A stretch of DNA of 64,000 nt. It comes from Martelella radicis. Lineage in GTDB: Bacteria; Pseudomonadota; Alphaproteobacteria; Rhizobiales; Rhizobiaceae. Where the stretch lies: assembly GCF_014196625.1 (NCBI RefSeq), contig NZ_JACIDZ010000003.1, forward strand, positions 186,001 to 250,000, given 5' to 3'. This document shows, in pieces, positions 16,395 to 24,402 of the stretch; within the stretch, counting starts at the first letter, position 1, and each line of letters opens with the position of its first letter. Made by a program: the position numbers and the translations under genes. The notes below the pieces were generated by a model. It was not told where the DNA came from and did no database searches. It saw only the letters and a list, made by a program, of their open reading frames with translations.

Positions 16395-17582
16395 ATGGCG
16401 AGGACCGAGGGGACCGATTTGACCGAATTCGCAAATGACCAGAAGCAGGCCGAATTCCGGAGGCGGGCCTCGCGCCGACAGAGGTGGCGCACTGGCAGAG
16501 TCAGCCGTGCTTTGCTTCTCGCCGGTGCTGCGGTCATCCTCGGCGCTGCTGCCGAACCGCCTGCGCCGGATGCCGATGGCGAGGCCTGTCCGGCCTTTCC
16601 GCCTCCGACTGTCACCCTCGATTATGGCAGCCGCTACGAGGAAAGCAGCAGCGACAGATCCGAACTCGATGCGGCAGGCAATGCCGAGGTGGATCAGGCG
16701 TTGAAGGATGCCGACGAGTTCATCAGACTTCTGGATGGGCTTGCCAATGATGTGCTTGTCAATCCAGTGCTTGCCAGGACGCGAGCGGACTGCGTCATCT
16801 CCGGCATCGCGGACTGGGCCAATGCCGGCGCATTCAGCGCGCTTGAGACCGAAAACGCCAGGATGACCTATGCCTCGCGCGTTGGCGGCATCGCCAGCGC
16901 CTATCGGCAGGTGCGCGACAAGACCGAAAATCTTTCGGAAGAAAAGACAGCGATCGAGGCATGGCTCCGGAAAAACGCCGACTTCCTGACCGATTACTGG
17001 AGCAATGACGCGCCGCCCAAGGCGAAGATGGGCAATCTCAGGTTATGGGCGGCCTATGCCGTGACGGAAGTTGCCCTGATCGTGCGGGAGCCCGAATATA
17101 TCAACTGGGCGCTCGACAGCCACAGGACCATTCTGGCGACCGAGGATGAGAACGGCAGCCTTCCTTATGAGATGCGTCGCGGCGCCTATGCGCTGCACTA
17201 CCAGCTCCATGCGCTTGCGCCGCTGGTCGCCTCCGCCGCGCTGATCTGTCACAATGACTACGCCTATTCGAAAGAGGAGCAGGCGGCGATCGAAAATGCC
17301 GTCACCTTCGCGCTCGACGGTATTGCCGATCCGAACGAGGTCGCGCTGATCGCCGGCAAGCCGCAGACCGTCAAGCAGGGACTGAACGATCAGGAACCTT
17401 TCTCCATCGCGTTTCTGGAAGCCTATCTCAGCCTGGTGACCGACGCCACGCTCGATCGCAAGCTGGCGCCGCTCAGGCCCCTGTCCAATTCCAAGCTGGG
17501 CGGAGATCTGACCCTCATCTTCCGAAACAATCCGGCCATGCAGCCTGGTTGTTTCACGCCGAAGGTTCCGAAAGACGGTTGA
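16395..17582 (+). CDS. algL: AlgL-like protein without alginate lyase catalytic residues
   Basis: 395 aa, ATG 16395, 13 nt after the AlgK-like gene; last gene of the operon. An N-terminal basic stretch and hydrophobic segment (about 38-53) act as signal or anchor. From CPAFPPP (residue 65) the sequence follows the alginate lyase fold: YGSRYEES, GGIASAYRQVRDK, LWAAYAVTEVAL, GSLPYEMRRGAYALHYQLHAL, and KLGGDLTLIF near the end. Aligned from memory to Pseudomonas AlgL, the NNH motif (His202) is GNL at 213-215, Arg249 is Tyr265, Tyr256 is His272, and Lys66 is Arg80. Lyase activity by the known mechanism is therefore unlikely. A structural role in the export complex is inferred. Confidence 0.78.
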   Translation: MARTEGTDLTEFANDQKQAEFRRRASRRQRWRTGRVSRALLLAGAAVILGAAAEPPAPDADGEACPAFPPPTVTLDYGSRYEESSSDRSELDAAGNAEVDQALKDADEFIRLLDGLANDVLVNPVLARTRADCVISGIADWANAGAFSALETENARMTYASRVGGIASAYRQVRDKTENLSEEKTAIEAWLRKNADFLTDYWSNDAPPKAKMGNLRLWAAYAVTEVALIVREPEYINWALDSHRTILATEDENGSLPYEMRRGAYALHYQLHALAPLVASAALICHNDYAYSKEEQAAIENAVTFALDGIADPNEVALIAGKPQTVKQGLNDQEPFSIAFLEAYLSLVTDATLDRKLAPLRPLSNSKLGGDLTLIFRNNPAMQPGCFTPKVPKDG

Positions 17583-17597
17583 CCGAACGACCGGGGA

Positions 17598-18188
17598 TTA
17601 TCGGCAGCGCTGCAGCTGCGCCTCATAGATCTGCGTCATCTTCTGCGCGCGCGCGGCCGCGCTTTTGGCCACTGGCCGGCTCTTCCACACGCCGCGATCA
17701 TACCCGGCATGGCCGGAGTGATAGGCGAGGTAGAGGTTGTAGGGATCGTTGAGCGCGATGCCGTTCCGGATGTGGCTCTGGCTGTGATACCAGGCGATGA
17801 AATAGATCGCGTCGCCGAAATCGGTGCGGGAGACGCCGCGCTGGCCGGTGCGGGTCTTGTATTCGGCCCAGGTGCCGTCAAGCGCCTGCGAGTAGCCGAG
17901 CGCGCTGGAGGCGCGCGGGCCGGGAATGAAGCCGAGGATCTTCTTGCGCGGCGGACGGGCATGGCTGTCGAAGGAAGACTCGACATAGATCGTCGCCATC
18001 AGAACGGAAACGGGAACGCCGTAATCGCGCGATGCCCTTTCGGCATCCCGGCGCCAGTTCTCGAAAATCCCGTTCTTCTGGGCGAAAATCGCGCAGCTGT
18101 TGCCGACATTGCTGACGGTCGTTGAGCAACCCGTCAGAACGGCCAGGCAGAACACTGCAAAGACAATCTTCAAGCGCGAAATAGACAT
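17598..18188 (-). CDS. SLT-domain lytic transglycosylase lipoprotein
   Basis: 196 aa. The first 21 residues form a lipoprotein signal with lipobox LTGC, so the mature protein begins CSTTVSN and is membrane anchored. The catalytic glutamate is seen in IYVESSFDSHARP, followed by SSALGYSQALDGTWAEYK and GDAIYFIAWYHSQS, the usual SLT core. Lytic transglycosylases cut peptidoglycan glycan strands to form 1,6-anhydro ends. At under 200 aa it is a minimal domain with few added modules. It is convergent with the alginate-like operon with only 15 bp between stop codons; a link with polymer export through the wall is possible but not shown. Confidence 0.85.
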   Translation of the reverse strand: MSISRLKIVFAVFCLAVLTGCSTTVSNVGNSCAIFAQKNGIFENWRRDAERASRDYGVPVSVLMATIYVESSFDSHARPPRKKILGFIPGPRASSALGYSQALDGTWAEYKTRTGQRGVSRTDFGDAIYFIAWYHSQSHIRNGIALNDPYNLYLAYHSGHAGYDRGVWKSRPVAKSAAARAQKMTQIYEAQLQRCR

Positions 18189-18438
18189 GGGGCATGATCT
18201 ACGCCGAGGACCTTAAGGAAAGGTTTTTAAGAATGGTTAATGCCCGCGTTGTTTTTCGCTGCTGCGGCCTGAAGGACCGGCAGGCCGGCCTTTCTCGGCA
18301 ATGGCGATTTCCTTCAACTTAATCTTTGACAGACGGGCGGCATGACGATAAGGGGACCGCCTGAAGAAGAAGCGCAATGATGAGCGCTTTTGGATCGGCG
18401 AAAGCCAGCCTTCAACCGCAACATGAGAGGGTTTGAAC

Positions 18439-18837
18439 GTGGCGAAAGCGGAACTTGGCACAAAAAGAACATGCCCGGACACGGGCAAGAAATTCTACGA
18501 CCTCAACAAGGATCCGGTGGTTTCGCCCTATTCGGGCAATTCCTGGCCGCTGAGCTATTTTGAGGATGAGGCTTCCATCGCTGTCGTCGAGAGCGAGGAA
18601 GAGGAAAACGAGGTTGCGGAAGTCGACGCCGAAAACGGCGACGGCGAAATGGGCACGATCGCGGCATCCGACGATGACAGCCCGTCTGACAACATTCCCA
18701 ATGTCGACGGCGACGATGACAATGACGATGATGTGGATGTCGATGACGACGACGACACCTTCCTCGAAACCGATGATGACGACGATGACGATGTGTCGGA
18801 CATTATCGGCGTTTCCGACGACGACGACGAGAACTGA
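18439..18837 (+). CDS. TIGR02300 family (FYDLN acid domain) protein
   Basis: 132 aa, GTG start at 18439 with GAGAGG 8 nt upstream; the family usually begins MAKxELGTKR, which this start reproduces. The N-terminal third holds TCPDTGKKFYDLNKDPVVSPYSG, a conserved alphaproteobacterial motif with one cysteine. The rest is extremely acidic, with runs of Asp/Glu (residues about 50-132), likely disordered. Function is unknown across the family. A strong terminator follows. Confidence 0.88.
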   Translation: MAKAELGTKRTCPDTGKKFYDLNKDPVVSPYSGNSWPLSYFEDEASIAVVESEEEENEVAEVDAENGDGEMGTIAASDDDSPSDNIPNVDGDDDNDDDVDVDDDDDTFLETDDDDDDDVSDIIGVSDDDDEN

Positions 18838-18877
18838 TCCTTCCGGTTGAGGGCTGAGGAACGAACCGACATTGCGA

Positions 18878-18907
18878 GCCGCCGGATCCATGATCCGGCG
18901 GCTTTTT
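18878..18907 (+). terminator. Rho-independent terminator after the TIGR02300 gene
   Basis: A perfect 11-bp stem (GCCGCCGGATC / GATCCGGCGGC) with a 3-nt loop, followed by TTTTT. It ends transcription 40-70 nt after the stop codon. Confidence 0.92.
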
Positions 18908-19153
18908 CATGTTTGCCAACGGAGGCTCGCATTGCGTTCGAGGCGTGGCGCCTGTTGAAAAATCTTCTGTTTTCGCTCCTCCTGCGCCATGCGGACGGCG
19001 CCTGAAGGGCTTTCCGGTCGTTTGCGGGAGACGGCGCAGACTTTTTTGCAGGCAATGTTTTTTTATGGCTTGCATCCAGCGAAAATCGACAGTAAGAAGC
19101 CGCCACCCGACGCGAAAAGCGTCGCTTCGAACCGCCCCGGCGGTCTGGAGATT
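18908..19153 (+). other. Gap between terminator and tRNA-Ala
   Basis: About 250 bp with no coding frame that looks real. T-rich runs near 19030 and 19050 may belong to the tRNA promoter, but no clear -35/-10 pair was settled on. Confidence 0.4.
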
Positions 19154-19229
19154 GGGGCTATAGCTCAGCTGGGAGAGCGCCTGCATGGCATGCAGGAGGT
19201 CAGCGGTTCGATCCCGCTTAGCTCCACCA
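19154..19229 (+). tRNA. tRNA-Ala (anticodon GGC)
   Basis: 76 nt including an encoded CCA end. The acceptor arms GGGGCTA / TAGCTCC pair with one G-T wobble, D arm GCTC...GAGC, anticodon stem CCTGC/GCAGG with loop ATGGCAT giving anticodon GGC at 19187-19189, and T arm AGCGG-TTCGATC-CCGCT. It reads GCC (and GCU) alanine codons. Confidence 0.97.
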
Positions 19230-19428
19230 AATCTTCTTTTGTTGTAACATTTCTTATGGATTGACCTTTTTTGCGCAGGCTTTGACCTTTTCGGTCACTT
19301 GGCTTGAACTCTTGCTCGTCCAGAATCGCGATGCAGGTTTGTGGCCCGGCAGCCGGCAAAAGCATCCCTCCCGGCGCGGTGTTTGAGCGGTTCTTCGTGG
19401 CGGTGGGACGCAAGAACAGCGGTGGATC

Positions 19429-20352
19429 CTATTTGAGGAAAAGCGCGCTGGCGGTCGGTGTCTCGAAAAAACGGCGACAGGCGGCGGCAAAGGCTTCGGC
19501 CCTGCGGCTGATGCGCCCGCCCCGGCGCGTGACGAGCACGATGGCCGGACTTTTCGAGGCACAGTCGAGCGGCCGGCAGGCAACGCGCATACCGCTATAG
19601 GTATTGTCGTCGGGCGGGCGGACATTGAGGATGGCCGCGCCGAGACCCGCGGCGGCGGCACTGCGAACCATCTCGAACGATTCCAGCCGTTGAATTCGGC
19701 CGGGCGTCACGCCCTCTCTGTCGAACAGCGACATCACGTAGCGGCGCGAATGGGGAAGGTTCAGTAGCAGCAATGGGTGCCCGGCGAGATCCTTAAGGCT
19801 GATCCGTGGCTTATCCGCGAGCGGGTGGCTCTGCGACAGAACGACATGAGGCGGAGCTTGCGCAAGCATTTCCTGATCGAGTTCGTCCGACAGACCTGCA
19901 TCGTAGGTCAGCAGGATGTCGACTGCCCCGTCGCGCAGGCTGCGCTGGATCGACAGGATATCGCCTTCGGTCAGATGGACAATCATGTCGGGATGACGGA
20001 TCGAAAGATCACGGATGACGCCGGGGGCGATGTTGGGTGAGATCGAGGTAAAGGCGCCAACGCGAAGATCACCCGTCAGGGCGGTGTCGCGGCCTTGCAG
20101 GTCTTCGGCGAAACTGCGGGTTTCATCCAGGAGCCGGATGGTGCGGGCGATAGCGCGCGCTCCCATTGCCGTGGTGACCAATCCCTTGGATCGCTGCCGA
20201 ACGAAAAGCTGTACCGCAAATTCCTGCTCGAACTTCTCGATTGCTGCGAGAATCGAGGACGTCGAAATCCCCATGTCCTCCGCGGCGCCGGCAATCGATC
20301 CCAATTGCGAGGCAGCGACCACATATTCGAGCTGGCGGAGTGAAATCTTCAT
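19429..20352 (-). CDS. LysR-family transcriptional regulator
   Basis: 307 aa, ATG at 20352. The N-terminal winged helix-turn-helix is clear (LRQLEYVVAASQLGSIAGAA, then STSSILAAIEKFEQEF), followed by an effector-binding domain (GDLRVGAFTSISPNIAPGVI, VDILLTYDAGL, PLLLLNLPHSRRYV). It is divergent from the lactonase-TRAP genes with an 85-bp gap that holds an inverted repeat, the usual layout for a LysR regulator controlling its neighbour in response to a substrate of that pathway. The inducer is unknown; a sugar acid or its lactone is a reasonable guess from context. Confidence 0.88.
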   Translation of the reverse strand: MKISLRQLEYVVAASQLGSIAGAAEDMGISTSSILAAIEKFEQEFAVQLFVRQRSKGLVTTAMGARAIARTIRLLDETRSFAEDLQGRDTALTGDLRVGAFTSISPNIAPGVIRDLSIRHPDMIVHLTEGDILSIQRSLRDGAVDILLTYDAGLSDELDQEMLAQAPPHVVLSQSHPLADKPRISLKDLAGHPLLLLNLPHSRRYVMSLFDREGVTPGRIQRLESFEMVRSAAAAGLGAAILNVRPPDDNTYSGMRVACRPLDCASKSPAIVLVTRRGGRISRRAEAFAAACRRFFETPTASALFLK

Positions 20353-20374
20353 TTTTTAAAGTTTACTCTCTCAT

Positions 20375-20395
20375 AAAATATGTTTTTCATATTTT
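20375..20395. promoter_or_regulatory. Candidate LysR operator in the divergent promoter region
   Basis: A perfect inverted repeat AAAATATG-TTTTT-CATATTTT with 8-bp arms and a 5-nt spacer, in an AT-rich stretch between the LysR and lactonase starts. It has the size and position expected of a LysR-type (T-N11-A-like) binding site. Binding is inferred. Confidence 0.5.
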
Positions 20396-20437
20396 TTAGC
20401 GGCTGCTAGCGTTCCGATCAATAGGGAGAGAGGGACC

Positions 20438-21388
20438 ATGTCAGCGGAAATTCCAACCGGGGCGAGGGATGGCGCGCGCATTGCGCAGCCAGCCGAGCCG
20501 CAGGTTTCAGTGATTGATTCAAATTCTGCGCGCCTTGGCGAGTGTCCGCTCTGGGATCCCGAGGGCGAGCGTCTCTACTACATCGACAGCCTTGAGCGTA
20601 AGATCGTGGAACTGCGCCAGGACGGTTCGGACCGTCTGGTCTGGACCCTTCCTGTTGTCGTCGGTTCCATTGGTCTTGCCGGCCAGCATCGGTTCATCGC
20701 CGGCCTGGAGAATGGTTTTGCCTTCGTTGACATTTCCGGTGATGAGGCGAAGATCGAACCGATCGGAGACCCTGAAGCCGACATGGCCGGAACGAGGCTG
20801 AACGATGGCAAGGTCGACCGGTCCGGGCGCTATTGGTGCGGCAGTATGAGCGGTGATCGCTCCATGCCTGTTGGCTCGCTTTATCGTCTTGATCACGACC
20901 TTACCTGGTCGCGCGTCGATACCGGCATAACGGTTTCCAACGGCATCGCCTTCAGTCCCGATTCGAGCCGGCTGTATTTTTCCGACAGTCGGATGGACCG
21001 TTCCTTTCAGTATGATCTGGATGTAGCGAGCGGCGCCTTGTCGAAGCGCCGATCGTTTGTCGAGACGTCGGCATATGAAGGGCGCATTGACGGGGCCACG
21101 GTTGATACCCAGGGCAATTACTGGGGCGCGTTGTTCGAAGGCGGCGCCGTCGGCTGCTTCAGCCCGGAGGGCAGGTTGCTGCGCAAGGTGCCGCTGCCGA
21201 CCCGATATCCGACCATGTGTTCTTTTGGCGGCAGCGACCTCGATATCCTTTTCGTGACCTCGGCAACTTTCCTGATGTCCAAGGAGGAAATCATTGGGGA
21301 AAGCGCGCCCGGCGCGCTATTCGCCATTTCCGGGCTCGGGGCACGTGGCTTCGCCGAACCGTATTTCAAGGTCGGGAAGAAGGAATGA
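20438..21388 (+). CDS. SMP-30/gluconolactonase family lactonase
   Basis: 316 aa, ATG 20438 after GGGAGAGAGG. The six-bladed propeller metal site can be followed: Glu in RLGECPLWD, Asn in TRLNDGKVDRSGRYWCG, Asn in VSNGIAFSPDSSRLYF, and the Asp in GRIDGATVDTQGNYW. These enzymes hydrolyse aldono-lactones to free acids in the cytoplasm with a divalent metal. It is the first gene of a unit that continues with TRAP transporter genes (53 bp gap), so a lactone or the derived acid is probably imported and used. The precise sugar is not predictable. Confidence 0.87.
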   Translation: MSAEIPTGARDGARIAQPAEPQVSVIDSNSARLGECPLWDPEGERLYYIDSLERKIVELRQDGSDRLVWTLPVVVGSIGLAGQHRFIAGLENGFAFVDISGDEAKIEPIGDPEADMAGTRLNDGKVDRSGRYWCGSMSGDRSMPVGSLYRLDHDLTWSRVDTGITVSNGIAFSPDSSRLYFSDSRMDRSFQYDLDVASGALSKRRSFVETSAYEGRIDGATVDTQGNYWGALFEGGAVGCFSPEGRLLRKVPLPTRYPTMCSFGGSDLDILFVTSATFLMSKEEIIGESAPGALFAISGLGARGFAEPYFKVGKKE

Positions 21389-21440
21389 CGGCCGCTTGGG
21401 AGGGCGGCTGAAATCAACATATGATGAGGAGGAGGAAACA

Positions 21441-22469
21441 ATGATACACAAACTGCGAATTGCGATTTACTCGCTGGCTGCGCTCGCCCTAACGGCGGTC
21501 GCCGCCGAAGCGGCGCCGCGCGTTACCATCACCTATGCCCACTGCTGTGCGCCGGAACACACATACGGCGTCTATGCGCATGAACTGGCAGACCGCGTTG
21601 CGGAGTTGTCGGGCGGCGAGATCAAGATCGAAGTGCTCGACGGCGGCGTCATGGGCCCGGAACAGGCGATCGCCCAGAAGGTTGCCCTCGGCACGGTGCA
21701 GATGGCGGGCATCACGTCCAACAATGTCGCCCAGCTCGCCCCGTCGCTCAATGTTCTCAATCTGCCCTATCTCAACGCCAGCCAGGACGATCTGACCGGC
21801 GAACACGGCTTGCTGCGGGCAGGGCCCTATCGTGACGAGCTCAATCGCCGGGTCCTTGCGGAAAGCGGCAGTCTCCGGGTGATTGGCGGATTTACCAATG
21901 CGTTTCGCTCGCTTTTGGCCAAGGATGCCTGCATCTCCAACATCGAAGATCTGCAGGGTCTGAAGATTCGCGCGCCGAAAAACCCCGTCATGACCGCAAT
22001 GTGGGAAAGCTGGGGCGTGTCGACCTACCCCATCGATTGGGGCGAGACCTTCGGCGCGGTGGCCACGGGCGTGATCGACGCTTTCGATAGCCCGACCGAC
22101 GTTGTGCTCGATCTCGGTTTTCATGAGCATATCAAATTTATCACCGAGGCGACCTATCTGCCCCTGTCGGCCGTTGTCGTTATCAACGAGCCCTTCTTCG
22201 AGAGCCTTTCGGAGGAAGATCGAGCGATTATTCTGCAGGCGGCTGACGAGACTGACATCGCCCATGCAGAATATGTGCAGAGCAACAAAGAGCGCGTCCA
22301 CAAGGCCCTGGTCGAGGATTATGGCGTAACCTTCTGCGAGCTGGAGGACCCGGAAGTGTGGGCTGAGCGTGCGCAGGGCGCCTGGCCGCAGCTTTTCGCT
22401 CTGGTTGGCGGCGGCGAGGACTGGGTCGACACGACCGTGAACTATCGCGACACCGGTAAAATCGACTAG
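21441..22469 (+). CDS. TRAP transporter substrate-binding protein (DctP family)
   Basis: 342 aa. ATG 21441 is chosen because AGGAGGAGG precedes it by 5 nt and the protein then opens with a signal peptide (MIHKLRIAIYSLAALALTAV, ending AEAA). The mature part shows the DctP pattern: periplasmic binding fold with HELADRVAELSGGEIKIEVLDGG, and LQGLKIRAPKNPVMTAMWESWG carrying the arginine that normally grips the ligand carboxylate. It captures an organic acid in the periplasm and delivers it to the membrane subunits encoded next. Confidence 0.9.
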   Translation: MIHKLRIAIYSLAALALTAVAAEAAPRVTITYAHCCAPEHTYGVYAHELADRVAELSGGEIKIEVLDGGVMGPEQAIAQKVALGTVQMAGITSNNVAQLAPSLNVLNLPYLNASQDDLTGEHGLLRAGPYRDELNRRVLAESGSLRVIGGFTNAFRSLLAKDACISNIEDLQGLKIRAPKNPVMTAMWESWGVSTYPIDWGETFGAVATGVIDAFDSPTDVVLDLGFHEHIKFITEATYLPLSAVVVINEPFFESLSEEDRAIILQAADETDIAHAEYVQSNKERVHKALVEDYGVTFCELEDPEVWAERAQGAWPQLFALVGGGEDWVDTTVNYRDTGKID

Positions 22470-22525
22470 CAGGGAAGGTTCTGCGGGCGGCGCCTCACGC
22501 TGCTCGCAGATCCGAGGTAAGCTTG

Positions 22526-23059
22526 ATGATCAGGAAGATAACGGCCGCCTTCGGCAGGCTTGAACTCGTGATCTGCAACGTCTCGCTCGTGGCGCTGGTC
22601 GCCATTCTCGCGCTGCAGGTTTTCTTTCGCTATGCCTTGCACATGGGCCTGACCTGGAGTGAGGAGGTCTCGCGCTTTGTTTTCATATGGTTCGTCTATA
22701 TCTCGGCAAGCCTGGCGGCCCAGCGGGGAACGCATATTCGCATCACCCTTTTCATCCGCTGGTTTCCGGGCGGCCCCCGCTACGCGCTTCTCATCGCCGA
22801 TCTGATCTGGATCGTCTTCAATGCCTTCGTCATCGCTGCAGGCGTGATGCTGATCAGCCGGATGTTGAAATATCCGAGCTATTCGACGGCGCTGTTTCTG
22901 CCCATGGCGTGGATCTATGCCGTCATTCCTGTTTCCCACGCACTGATGATCCTTCGCATCATCGAGCGCCAATGGAAGGCCTTCCGCGCCGGGACCTCCG
23001 TGATTGCCGGCGAGCAGGAACTCGCCATTGAAACCAAATCCCGGAGCTCCGAACCATGA
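22526..23059 (+). CDS. TRAP transporter small membrane subunit (DctQ family)
   Basis: 177 aa from ATG 22526, with GAGG 9 nt upstream; a TTG one codon earlier is possible. Four membrane helices are seen, and the DctQ signature VFFRYALHMGLTWSEEVSRF is complete. The last codons overlap the DctM start by 4 nt, so translation is coupled. It bridges the binding protein and the large permease. Confidence 0.88.
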   Translation: MIRKITAAFGRLELVICNVSLVALVAILALQVFFRYALHMGLTWSEEVSRFVFIWFVYISASLAAQRGTHIRITLFIRWFPGGPRYALLIADLIWIVFNAFVIAAGVMLISRMLKYPSYSTALFLPMAWIYAVIPVSHALMILRIIERQWKAFRAGTSVIAGEQELAIETKSRSSEP

Positions 23060-24321
23060 TCTTCGCCCTTCTGTTCCTCGGCGGTCTGATCGTCGGCGTT
23101 CCGGTTTTTGTCACTCTGGGCATCCCATCGCTCTACGAATTGCTGACTTCGCCGATCCCGCTTTCCTCAATGGCGCACAGCCTGTTTGACGGTGTCGACA
23201 AGTTTGCATTGCTCGCCATCCCGAATTTCGTGCTTGCCGGCGCGATCATGGCCAGAGCCGGTATCACGCGCGACATCATCGACGTGATGCGCGCGGTGGT
23301 GGGGCAGGCCTATGGCGGGCTGGCAATGGTCACCATCTTGTCCTGCATGTTCTTCGCGGCGATTTCGGGTTCGGGGCCGGGCACGGTCGCGGCGATCGGC
23401 ACGCTGCTCATTCCGGCGATGCGCGACGACGGATATCCCAAGGATTTCGCCGCTGCGGTGACATCTTCCGGCGGGACGCTGGGCATTCTGCTGCCGCCGT
23501 CAAATCCGATGATCGTTTACGGCGTGCTTGCCTCGGTTTCCATCGGCGATCTTTTCCTGGCGGGCCTTCTTCCCGGCATACTGATGGGGTCGCTGCTGAT
23601 CTTCACCACCTACATTCTCGCGCGCCGAAACGGCTATCGCGGCACGCCGACCCCTTTTGATCGCCGCCAGTTCTTGGCCTCTCTCTGGCGAGCCAAGTTC
23701 TCTCTCGCGACACCATTCGTTGTTCTGGGCGGCATTTATGGCGGCATTTTCACCCCTGTGGAGGCTTCGGTGATTGCCGTTGTCTACGCCCTTGGCGTCG
23801 GTATCCTGTCCAAGCGTTCGCTTGGTTTTAAAAACCTGTGGGATGCGCTCAGCGAAGCGAGCATCGTTTGCGGCGGCCTCATCGTCATCATGGGCACGGC
23901 GGTGTTTTTCGGCGAGTTCCTGACCCTCAACCTCATTCCGCAGAAGATCGCGGCATCGCTGCTTGATATCACGGACAGCCCCGTTGTGATGCTTCTGTTG
24001 ATCGCCGCGATCCTGATCGTGCTCGGCACTTTCATGGAGACGCTTTCAACCGTCATCATCCTGACGCCCATCCTTTTGCCCTTGATCAAGCAGCTCGGCA
24101 TCGATCCGATACATTTTGGCATTCTGCTCGTGGTGACCAGCGAAATCGGTTTTCTGACGCCGCCGCTTGGCGTCAACCTTTTCGTAGCCTGCGGCATTTC
24201 CGGGCAATCCATCGAGCAGGTATCGCGCCGGATCATGCCGTTCATCGCCACGATCATAGCCGGCCTTCTGGTGCTGCTGCTCGTTCCGCAGATCAGCCTG
24301 TGGCTTCCGTCGCTGAAATAG
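23056..24321 (+). CDS. TRAP transporter large permease (DctM family)
   Basis: 421 aa, ATG 23056 overlapping the DctQ stop (ATGA). About 12 hydrophobic segments; typical DctM motifs include ISGSGPGTVAAIGTLLIPAM, SSGGTLGILLPPSNPMIVYG and TSEIGFLTPPLGVNLFVA. It forms the sodium- or proton-coupled transport channel of the tripartite system in the inner membrane. A small hairpin (CTGATCC/GGATCAG, 24339-24362) follows but has no T-run. Confidence 0.9.
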   Translation: MIFALLFLGGLIVGVPVFVTLGIPSLYELLTSPIPLSSMAHSLFDGVDKFALLAIPNFVLAGAIMARAGITRDIIDVMRAVVGQAYGGLAMVTILSCMFFAAISGSGPGTVAAIGTLLIPAMRDDGYPKDFAAAVTSSGGTLGILLPPSNPMIVYGVLASVSIGDLFLAGLLPGILMGSLLIFTTYILARRNGYRGTPTPFDRRQFLASLWRAKFSLATPFVVLGGIYGGIFTPVEASVIAVVYALGVGILSKRSLGFKNLWDALSEASIVCGGLIVIMGTAVFFGEFLTLNLIPQKIAASLLDITDSPVVMLLLIAAILIVLGTFMETLSTVIILTPILLPLIKQLGIDPIHFGILLVVTSEIGFLTPPLGVNLFVACGISGQSIEQVSRRIMPFIATIIAGLLVLLLVPQISLWLPSLK

Positions 24322-24402
24322 AGGGCGACTACCGGGAACTGATCCGGTCTTCACAGGATCAGGGCCTGGCTCGAAGGATGCAGCGATATCGGCGCGCAGC
24401 CG

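Noticed and set aside
19154-19229. tRNA-Ala as an attachment site for a genomic island
   Set aside because: No integrase and no duplicated tRNA 3' end was seen near the LysR-TRAP region.
24339-24362. CTGATCC/GGATCAG hairpin as terminator between the TRAP and POT genes
   Set aside because: No T-run on either strand.
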